NCBI GenBank assembly: GCA_900542795.1
Contig: UQPD01000161.1
Location: forward strand, 1-5,064
Direction: 5' to 3'
DNA from: an uncultured Prevotella sp.
Lineage (GTDB): Bacteria; Bacteroidota; Bacteroidia; Bacteroidales; Bacteroidaceae
Length of the DNA: 5,064 nucleotides
Shown here piece by piece: positions 1 to 5,064 of this stretch. The first letter of the stretch is position 1. Every line of letters starts with the position of its first letter. Below the pieces are notes generated by a model. It searched no databases. It was not told where the DNA came from and was given only the letters and a program-made list of their open reading frames with translations. The translations under genes were made by a program, and so were the position numbers.

Positions 1-1
1 T

Positions 2-949
2 GACGTAGCTTTGAGCAAAGCTCTTGATAATGGAGTTTCTGTAAACGAACTGAAGGAGGCTTTCTCACAACTCTATGCCTACACAGGCTTCCCCCGTTCG
101 CTCAATGCACTTAATCGGTTGAAAAATGTGCTTGATGACCGCAAGCATAAAGGTATATGTGACAATGAGGGAAAGCCGTGGACGAAACCTGCACTGTGGA
201 ATGATGCTTCTGAAGCTTTGAAAAGAGGCACAGAAGTACAGTCGCGTCTTGTGGGTGGACGGGAATACAAGTATGATTTCTGTCCTCAAGAAGACTATTA
301 CCTGAAGAGCCATCTGTTTGGTGACATCTTCGCAGGCGACCAACTATCTGAAGCCGACCGCGAGATTGTGACCGTAGCTGCCCTTTCGGGCATGAAGGGC
401 GTGGATGCACAGCTTGCATCCCATAAACGGGGTGCTGTGGCTATGGGCAATACAGCTGAGCAAGTTGAGCAGTTGTGCAACTATCTTTCAGAGAATGGTC
501 TTTCCCAATCTGACAATGCCGCAGATGCTTGCCATGGCGACTGGCCTAAGGGCAGTCCTAACACCCATTTTGCCCAATATTTCACGGGCAACAGTCATCT
601 TGCACCGATAAAGCCCAAGAATCTCTCTGCCGAAGAGCAGTCCGTGCAGAGCTACAGCAATGTGACCTTCGAACCAGGATGTCGCAACAACTGGCACATC
701 CACCACGGCGCACACCAAATCCTCATCTGCGTCAGCGGCAAGGGTTGGTATCAGGAATGGGGCAAACCTGCCATTCCGTTGCAACCAGGTGATATAATAG
801 ATATACCAGAGGGAGTAAAGCACTGGCATGGAGCGCATCGTGACTCCTGGTTTCAGCATATTGCGACCCATGTGAAGACATCGGACAAGGGCAGTAACGA
901 ATGGCTCGAAGAAGTGAGTGACGAAGAGTATCATAACATACATCAGTAA
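2..949 (+). CDS. Carboxymuconolactone decarboxylase-like protein with C-terminal cupin, 5'-truncated by the window edge
   Basis: The frame is open to the left edge, so this is the 3' part of a longer gene. The TTG at 11 falls inside a CMD repeat and is not a credible start. Residues are numbered from that codon. The first CMD-like repeat (about 1-42, LYAYTGFPRSLNAL) lacks its beginning. A second spans about 100-160 (LSEADREIVTVAALSGMKG, then SHKRGAVAMGNTAEQVEQ). A cupin covers about 215-290, with first metal motif WHIHH (H229, H231; Q236 where Glu is usual) and second motif GDIIDIPEGVKHWH (P266, G268, H271). The AhpD-type CxxC pair is absent, so peroxidase-partner activity is not supported. 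Related CMD-cupin fusions exist in Bacteroidota, usually without a proven substrate; a metal-dependent decarboxylase, isomerase or redox role is inference. The missing N-terminus could carry a signal peptide. Domain calls are firm; the biochemical function is unknown. Confidence 0.85.
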   Translation, partial: DVALSKALDNGVSVNELKEAFSQLYAYTGFPRSLNALNRLKNVLDDRKHKGICDNEGKPWTKPALWNDASEALKRGTEVQSRLVGGREYKYDFCPQEDYYLKSHLFGDIFAGDQLSEADREIVTVAALSGMKGVDAQLASHKRGAVAMGNTAEQVEQLCNYLSENGLSQSDNAADACHGDWPKGSPNTHFAQYFTGNSHLAPIKPKNLSAEEQSVQSYSNVTFEPGCRNNWHIHHGAHQILICVSGKGWYQEWGKPAIPLQPGDIIDIPEGVKHWHGAHRDSWFQHIATHVKTSDKGSNEWLEEVSDEEYHNIHQ

Positions 950-956
950 AGAAAAT

Positions 957-1021
957 CTCAACCGTGTCTTCCTTGTATATCTTTATCACTCAGTGGTATA
1001 TATCAAGGCGACACGGCTGAG
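957..1021. terminator. Large imperfect inverted repeat, probable (bi)directional terminator between convergent genes
   Basis: The outer arms are CTCA-A-CCGTGTC (957-968) and GACACGG-C-TGAG (1010-1021), which pair except for one A/C mismatch. The stem continues with CCTTG (971-975) against CAAGG (1004-1008) and ATAT (977-980) against ATAT (1000-1003). A further short stem, CAC/GTG around a 3-nt loop, is possible at the tip (987-995). The structure begins 8 nt after the stop of the CMD-cupin gene. On the minus strand it is followed by a T-rich tail (ATTTTCTTTA, complement of 947-956), as expected for an intrinsic terminator of mltG transcripts. On the plus strand only a short T stretch follows (GTTTCGGG), so termination from that side is less certain. 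A decayed mobile repeat is an alternative. Confidence 0.5.
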
Positions 1022-1150
1022 TTTCGGGTGTAGGTTTGCATCACTTTCTTCAAGAATGCCAACATGTCGAGAGTTTCTGTAAGCGAGAATTGGTTTTGTT
1101 CGACACAAAATAGCGTGTTACCATTTGCTAAGACTCCAAAACCTACCTAC

Positions 1151-2173
1151 TTACTTCACACCTCTTTTATTCAATTCCTCTGCGTAGTCGTGCGCATTTT
1201 TTAAATGTTCTTCGTAGGTTGCAGCAAAGCTATGGGTTCCCGAAAAATCGGGTTTGGCACACATATATAAATAGTCGTGGTGTGCATAGTTCAATACTGC
1301 TTCAATAGCATCGATAGATGGAATGCAGATAGGACCAATGGGGAGACCTTCGTAACGATAGGTATTGTATGGACTATCGATGCTGAGGTGTGCCTTCATG
1401 ATGCGACGCAAACTAAAATTTTGCAAGGCAAACTTTACCGTTGGGTCTGCTTGCAGACGCATGCCTTGATGCAAGCGGTTTATGTACATGCCTGCAATCA
1501 TTGGACGCTCGTCGGCATTAGTTGACTCTTGTTCAACAATCGAAGCAAGTGTGTAAGCCTCATTAGGTGTGAGTCCGGCAGACTTTGCTTTGCGCACGCG
1601 AGAGTCTGTCCAATAGTCATGATACTCCTTTTGCATACGGTCGAGAAGCTTTTCGGGAGTTATGTTCCAATACACCTCATAGGTGTTGGGAATGAAAAGA
1701 CAAGGCAAACTTGTGGTGTCTACATCATACTTGCGAAGCAACTTTGAGTCGTGGAATGCACGATTAAGCTGCAACGAATCGTACTGCAACTGCTTAGAAA
1801 GACGCCCCGCAAGGTCAGAAAGGGTATGTACCACAGGGATGACCAACTTAACAGTAGCTTGGCGTCCACCACGCAAATTACGCACTAAGCGCAAGGTGCT
1901 AATACCCTCGCCCGTTGTGTAACGTCCTGAATGAACGTTACCTCTATAATTAACCAAAGTACAGGCTATTTTAAGACCAACCATTTGGCGCGGATGTGCA
2001 ACCTCTTGAAGTTTTACATATACAGAGTCGATATTATCATCCTTATCGATTTTTACAAACGATGGCTTGCTCGATGAACTAAAACTGCTCAAAAAGAGCC
2101 AATAAAATAACACCAATGCTACGGCTGCTGCGCCACAGGCAATGTAAATGCTTTTTTTTCTTTGATTTGTCAT
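1151..2173 (-). CDS. mltG: Endolytic murein transglycosylase MltG (YceG-like)
   Basis: MltG is an inner-membrane lytic transglycosylase that cleaves nascent peptidoglycan strands internally and so sets glycan length. The 340-residue product matches the family's usual length. It has a short basic cytoplasmic start (MTNQRKK), one membrane segment at about 8-30, a serine-rich linker, a LysM-like region at about 36-110, then the YceG catalytic domain. The expected catalytic Glu is E214 in LASIVEQES, the equivalent of E218 in the E. coli protein. Other conserved blocks are PNTYEVYW (162-169), QADPTVKFAL (241-250), SPYNTY (267-272) and GLPIGPICIP (276-285). The first ATG is supported because it sits directly before the membrane segment; no Shine-Dalgarno is visible, which is normal in Bacteroidota. 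The C-terminus (LNKRGVK) looks complete. The gene is transcribed divergently from the acyl synthetase and convergently with the CMD-cupin gene, and appears monocistronic within this window. Confidence 0.95.
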   Translation of the reverse strand: MTNQRKKSIYIACGAAAVALVLFYWLFLSSFSSSSKPSFVKIDKDDNIDSVYVKLQEVAHPRQMVGLKIACTLVNYRGNVHSGRYTTGEGISTLRLVRNLRGGRQATVKLVIPVVHTLSDLAGRLSKQLQYDSLQLNRAFHDSKLLRKYDVDTTSLPCLFIPNTYEVYWNITPEKLLDRMQKEYHDYWTDSRVRKAKSAGLTPNEAYTLASIVEQESTNADERPMIAGMYINRLHQGMRLQADPTVKFALQNFSLRRIMKAHLSIDSPYNTYRYEGLPIGPICIPSIDAIEAVLNYAHHDYLYMCAKPDFSGTHSFAATYEEHLKNAHDYAEELNKRGVK

Positions 2174-2241
2174 AATGCCAATTTCAATTTTGCGTAACTG
2201 CCAACTCGACTTTTCAACCTAAGTAAGACAGAAAACTATTG

Positions 2242-2249
2242 CAAAAGTA
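2242..2249 (-). promoter_or_regulatory. Probable -7 box of the mltG promoter
   Basis: Read on the minus strand this is TACTTTTG, an exact match to the Bacteroidota -7 consensus TAnnTTTG, lying 68 bp before the mltG start codon. No TTTG -33 element is visible at the usual spacing of about 19-22 bp; the nearest TTTG is about 30 bp upstream. The call rests on the -7 box and its position alone. Confidence 0.5.
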
Positions 2250-2297
2250 CGCTTTTTTGTTCTATTTGGGTAATATAGGCAAAAATAAATCGTTTTC

Positions 2298-2331
2298 ATT
2301 GCCGTTTCAAGTTAGTTTTTTACTACTTTTG
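2298..2331 (+). promoter_or_regulatory. Probable promoter of the acyl synthetase-lptB operon
   Basis: TACTTTTG at 2324-2331 matches the Bacteroidota -7 consensus TAnnTTTG exactly. A weak -33 candidate, ATTG at 2298-2301, lies 22 bp upstream, near the upper end of the usual spacing. Transcription would start a few bases after 2331, giving a leader of roughly 50 nt before the ATG at 2389. With a 6-nt gap between the two downstream genes, this is the likely promoter for both. Confidence 0.55.
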
Positions 2332-2351
2332 CACAAAAGTTTGTATAATGT

Positions 2352-2371
2352 GCCAAGCAAAATAACTTGGC
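2352..2371 (+). promoter_or_regulatory. Small hairpin in the acyl synthetase leader
   Basis: GCCAAG (2352-2357) and CTTGGC (2366-2371) form a perfect 6-bp inverted repeat around an 8-nt A-rich loop. It lies between the predicted transcription start and the start codon, ending 17 nt before the ATG. It could be a regulator-binding site or an mRNA structure affecting translation. No known riboswitch or operator is recognised, and a 6-bp match could be chance. Confidence 0.3.
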
Positions 2372-2388
2372 CACCTAAAATACGATAA

Positions 2389-4053
2389 ATGGAAACATAC
2401 ACCGACTTCGTTAGTTTGATAGCAGAAAGCTTGCAGAAGAATTGGGATTTGGATGCATTGACCGACTATCAAGGTGTGACGTTACAATATAAAGACGTAG
2501 CACGTAAAATAGAAAAACTGCACATTCTGTTTGAAAACGCAGGAGTAGTTAAGGGAGATAAGATTGCTTTGTGCGGACGCAACAGTGCTAATTGGGCTAC
2601 CGCATTCTTGGCTACACTTACTTATGGAGCTGTAGCTGTGCCTATTCTTCACGAATTTAAAGCCCAACAGGTACACGACATTGTTAACCACTCTGAAGCC
2701 AAAATTCTCTTTGCTGGCGACATGGTATGGCCTGATCTCAATGCTGATGAAATGCCTCACTTAGAGGGTGTAATTAACATTCCCGACTATTCACTTTTGT
2801 TGTCGCGCACGGATTTGCTTACACAAGCTCGCGAACGCCTTAATGAACTCTTTGGACGTAAATTCCCTAAATACTTCCGCAAAGAGCATATTAGCTATAC
2901 GCATACAGCTGAGGATGGAAATGCGTTAGCGCTGATTAACTACACCAGCGGAACGACCTCTAACTCAAAGGGTGTGATGGTACCCTTCAGAGCTTTGTGG
3001 TCGAACTATCAGTTTGCAATGGATGTGATTGGCAAAAAACACGTTAAACGCGGTGACCATGTTATTTCGATGTTGCCCTTAGCACACATGTATGGCATGT
3101 CGTTTGAGTTTATCTTTGAATTCTTGCACGGCTGCCACGTGTTCTATCTCACACGCATCCCTTCACCCAAAATTGTACTGAAAGCTTTTGCTGAAATCAA
3201 ACCCATCATTATCATTTCGGTGCCTTTGATTATCGAAAAGATTATCAAGAAGAATGTGTTGCCTAAATTGCAAACGCCCAGCATGAAGGTGCTACTTAAG
3301 TTGCCTTACATTAGCGGACGTATTCTTGACAAGATACGCGAGCACTTGGTGCAGGCTTTTGGTGGAAACTTCTATGAAATTATCATTGGTGGTGCAGCTT
3401 TTAACAGCGAAGTTGAAGATTTGCTGAACAAAATCAACTTCCCCTACACCGTGGGATATGGTGCTACAGAGTGTGCACCGATTATTACTTATGAAGATTG
3501 GCAACACTTCCGCAAAGGCTCGAGCGGTAAGGCTGCTCCCCGCATGGAGGTGAAGATTGACAGTCCTGACCCACAAAACGTGGTAGGCGAAATTCTTACA
3601 CGTGGCGAAAACGTGATGTTAGGTTACTTTAAGAACGAAGAGGCTACAAAGACTACGTTAGTTGATGGTTGGTATCATACAGGCGATTTAGGCGTGATGG
3701 ACAAGGAAGGTAACCTCTACATACGTGGTAGAAGCAAGAATATGCTGCTCGGCGCTTCAGGTCAAAACATTTATCCTGAAGAAATTGAAGATAAACTCAA
3801 TACGCTGCCTTATGTTAACGAAAGTATCGTGGTGCAACGCGACGAAAAGCTCTACGCACTAATTTATCCTGACTATGACGAGGCTGAACGTGATGGACTC
3901 GATGAAAATGGTCTCCGATTGGCTATGGAGCAAAATCGCAAAGATTTAAATGTAATGGTGGCTGCTTACGAACGTATCTCAGGCGTTGAACTTTACAAAA
4001 CGGAGTTCGAAAAGACGCCGAAACGCAGTATTAAACGTTTCTTGTATAAATAA
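2389..4053 (+). CDS. AMP-forming acyl-CoA (or acyl-ACP) synthetase, long-chain fatty acid type
   Basis: This ANL-superfamily enzyme activates a carboxylic acid with ATP to an acyl-adenylate, then passes the acyl group to a thiol, typically CoA. The 554-residue length is normal for the family. Visible core motifs are the phosphate-binding loop INYTSGTTSNSKGVM (183-197), the LPLAHMYGMS block (229-238), GGAAFNSEVEDLLN (334-347), VGYGATECAP (355-364), GWYHTGDLG with the ribose-binding Asp (427-435) and the hinge block RGRSKNMLLGASGQNIYPEEIE (446-467). The C-terminal A10 motif reads TPKRSIKRFLYK, with Ser547 where the catalytic Lys usually sits. No membrane segment is seen, so the enzyme should be cytosolic or peripheral. 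The ATG is accepted because the N-terminal domain begins normally from it. The gene leads an operon with lptB. A long-chain fatty acid substrate is the best guess from overall likeness; acyl-ACP synthetase activity cannot be excluded. Confidence 0.9.
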   Translation: METYTDFVSLIAESLQKNWDLDALTDYQGVTLQYKDVARKIEKLHILFENAGVVKGDKIALCGRNSANWATAFLATLTYGAVAVPILHEFKAQQVHDIVNHSEAKILFAGDMVWPDLNADEMPHLEGVINIPDYSLLLSRTDLLTQARERLNELFGRKFPKYFRKEHISYTHTAEDGNALALINYTSGTTSNSKGVMVPFRALWSNYQFAMDVIGKKHVKRGDHVISMLPLAHMYGMSFEFIFEFLHGCHVFYLTRIPSPKIVLKAFAEIKPIIIISVPLIIEKIIKKNVLPKLQTPSMKVLLKLPYISGRILDKIREHLVQAFGGNFYEIIIGGAAFNSEVEDLLNKINFPYTVGYGATECAPIITYEDWQHFRKGSSGKAAPRMEVKIDSPDPQNVVGEILTRGENVMLGYFKNEEATKTTLVDGWYHTGDLGVMDKEGNLYIRGRSKNMLLGASGQNIYPEEIEDKLNTLPYVNESIVVQRDEKLYALIYPDYDEAERDGLDENGLRLAMEQNRKDLNVMVAAYERISGVELYKTEFEKTPKRSIKRFLYK

Positions 4054-4059
4054 AAAAGT

Positions 4060-4923
4060 ATGATTGCTTTTTTCAATAAAAACAAGTCTGACAATAACGA
4101 CCCTGCTTCTGCTCACAACTCTATGACGCCCGAAGCAGGGGCGTTGCAAACAGAGACTACACAACAACAATCTATGGTGTTGCGCTCTGAAGGACTTATA
4201 AAGAAATATGGCAAGCGCACTGTGGTGAATGGTGTTTCCTTCGATGTAAAACAAGGCGAAATTGTGGGTTTGCTCGGTCCTAATGGTGCAGGAAAAACCA
4301 CCTCGTTTTACATGACCACAGGTCTTGTAGTTCCTAATGGTGGACGCATTTTCTTGGACGACCAAGAGATTACGAAAGACCCTGTATATAAACGTGCACA
4401 AAAGGGTATTGGCTATTTGGCACAAGAGGCTTCGGTGTTTCGTAAAATGAGCGTTGAGGACAACATATCTTCTGTGCTTGAAATGACAGGGCGTTCAAAA
4501 GAGTACCGTCGTGAAAAGTTAGAAAGTTTGATTGCTGAATTCCGCTTGCAGAAGGTACGTAAAAACTTAGGTGACCAACTCTCGGGGGGTGAACGCCGTC
4601 GTACGGAAATTGCACGATGCTTGGCTATTGACCCTAAATTTATTATGCTTGACGAACCTTTTGCAGGTGTCGACCCTATTGCCGTTGAGGATATTCAGTA
4701 CATTGTGTGGAAACTCAAAGACCGCAATATTGGCATTTTGATTACCGACCACAACGTGGAAGAGACCTTGTGTATTACGGATCGTGCTTACCTACTCTTT
4801 GAAGGTCGCATTCTCTTTCAAGGCACTCCCGAAGAATTGGCTGCAAACCAAGTGGTTCGTGATAAGTACCTGACCAATAGCTTTAAACTCCGTAAAAAAG
4901 ATTTTACTATTGAAAGGAAATAA
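4060..4923 (+). CDS. lptB: LptB, ATPase of the lipopolysaccharide export ABC transporter
   Basis: LptB is the cytoplasmic ATPase of LptB2FG, which extracts LPS from the inner membrane and pushes it along the Lpt bridge to the outer membrane. The 287-residue product has Walker A GPNGAGKTT (73-81), Q-loop GYLAQEASVFRKMS (118-131, Gln122), signature LSGGERRRTEIAR (174-186), Walker B with catalytic Glu FIMLDEPFAGVDP (194-206, Glu199) and switch His231 in LITDHNVEETL. The strings LAQEASVFRKMSVEDN, DEPFAGVDPI and ITDHNVEETL are diagnostic of LptB rather than other ABC ATPases. The protein is longer than E. coli LptB (241 residues) because of a polar N-terminal extension of about 38 residues; the conserved fold begins near MVLRSEGLIKKYG. 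An alternative start is Met39 (ATG at 4174). The start is 6 nt after the acyl synthetase stop, so co-transcription is nearly certain. No lptF, lptG, lptA or lptC lies in this window. Confidence 0.95.
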   Translation: MIAFFNKNKSDNNDPASAHNSMTPEAGALQTETTQQQSMVLRSEGLIKKYGKRTVVNGVSFDVKQGEIVGLLGPNGAGKTTSFYMTTGLVVPNGGRIFLDDQEITKDPVYKRAQKGIGYLAQEASVFRKMSVEDNISSVLEMTGRSKEYRREKLESLIAEFRLQKVRKNLGDQLSGGERRRTEIARCLAIDPKFIMLDEPFAGVDPIAVEDIQYIVWKLKDRNIGILITDHNVEETLCITDRAYLLFEGRILFQGTPEELAANQVVRDKYLTNSFKLRKKDFTIERK

Positions 4924-4938
4924 GAACTATTGACTAAG

Positions 4939-4980
4939 TGAAGTCGTCTAAACTTCTCTGACGAAGTTTAGACGACTTCA
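4939..4980 (+). terminator. 18-bp perfect hairpin, probable terminator after lptB
   Basis: T plus GAAGTCGTCTAAACTTC (4939-4956) pairs fully with GAAGTTTAGACGACTTC plus A (4963-4980) around the 6-nt loop TCTGAC. It starts 15 nt after the lptB stop, the expected place for the operon's terminator. The following bases are pyrimidine-rich (ATACTTCTTACTTC) but lack a clean run of T, so intrinsic termination is likely rather than certain. Each arm is itself a short inverted repeat (GAAGT/ACTTC), so two small hairpins are possible instead of one long one. Confidence 0.6.
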
Positions 4981-4981
4981 A

Positions 4982-5064
4982 TACTTCTTACTTCTTACTT
5001 ATTACTTAATACTTCTTATTAGTACTTTGCAAGAATGTAATACTTATTACTTCTTACTTATTAC
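4982..5064. repeat. Heptamer short tandem repeats, consensus TACTTMT, running off the window edge
   Basis: Successive 7-bp units are TACTTCT (4982), TACTTCT (4989), TACTTAT (4996), TACTTAA (5003) and TACTTCT (5010). Then come a degenerate TATTAG (5017), TACTTTG (5023) and an 11-bp non-repeat stretch (5030-5040). The tract resumes with TACTTAT (5041), TACTTCT (5048), TACTTAT (5055) and a partial TAC at the edge. Units vary mainly at positions 6-7. No open reading frame of note overlaps it. The tract directly follows the lptB hairpin, and its true length cannot be judged here. TACTTTGC at 5023-5030 resembles a -7 promoter box missing one base, so a weak promoter for a gene to the right is possible but not supported. 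Confidence 0.8.

Noticed and set aside
11..13. TTG at 11 as the start of the CMD-cupin gene
   Set aside because: The frame is open upstream to the window edge (D-V-A before it) and the codon falls within a conserved CMD repeat, so the real start must be further left.
2..949. AhpD-type peroxidase partner
   Set aside because: The CxxC redox pair expected in AhpD is absent from both CMD repeats; the few cysteines are scattered.
488..961. 157-codon minus-strand open frame opposite the CMD-cupin gene
   Set aside because: It lies almost wholly antisense to a gene with clear domain motifs, shows no recognisable family itself, and has no promoter-like sequence upstream.
2344..2349. TATAAT, a perfect E. 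coli-type -10 hexamer before the synthetase
   Set aside because: Bacteroidota primary sigma factors use TAnnTTTG-type -7 boxes, an exact one lies 13 bp upstream, and no -35 box is suitably spaced.
3979..4425. 148-codon minus-strand open frame across the synthetase-lptB junction
   Set aside because: It is antisense to two well-supported genes and has a composition rich in R, F, H and C, typical of a shadow frame.
4060..4923. Generic branched-chain amino acid (LivF/LivG-type) ABC ATPase
   Set aside because: These are close relatives, but the Q-loop string LAQEASVFRKMS, LSGGERRRTEIAR and DEPFAGVDPI fit LptB specifically.
4982..5064. CRISPR array
   Set aside because: Units are 7 bp and nearly contiguous, with no 20-50 bp repeats or unique spacers and no cas genes in view.

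Overview
The window reads as Bacteroidota chromosome, most likely order Bacteroidales and plausibly Prevotella or a close relative. The reasons are the protein families, the moderate-to-low GC content, the lack of Shine-Dalgarno sequences before the starts, and two promoter boxes matching the Bacteroidota -7 consensus TAnnTTTG. The genus is inferred by eye; no database search was possible.

Layout, left to right. Positions 2-949 (+) hold the 3' part of a gene for a two-domain carboxymuconolactone-decarboxylase-like protein fused to a C-terminal cupin; its 5' end lies outside the window. A 201-bp convergent gap (950-1150) follows, with a large imperfect inverted repeat that probably terminates transcription from one or both sides. 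mltG (1151-2173, -) encodes a membrane-anchored endolytic murein transglycosylase. A 215-bp divergent gap (2174-2388) carries back-to-back promoters with identical -7 boxes, plus a small leader hairpin. An AMP-forming acyl-CoA/acyl-ACP synthetase (2389-4053, +) and lptB (4060-4923, +) follow, 6 nt apart and almost certainly one operon. The end (4924-5064) holds an 18-bp perfect hairpin with nested symmetry, then a run of 7-bp repeats (TACTTMT) that continues past the window edge.

Three of the genes plausibly serve the cell envelope: MltG trims or terminates nascent glycan strands, LptB powers lipopolysaccharide transport to the outer membrane, and the synthetase activates fatty acids. The synthetase-lptB pairing suggests coordinated lipid supply and export, but this is inferred from gene order. 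The CMD-cupin gene looks like an unrelated metabolic or redox gene and appears somewhat more GC-rich than its neighbours.

I found no convincing undescribed multi-gene system. The best leads are small: the heptamer repeat tract, the nested hairpin before it, a Ser where acyl-adenylating enzymes usually have the catalytic Lys, and an N-terminal extension of LptB that contains a 9-bp inverted repeat.
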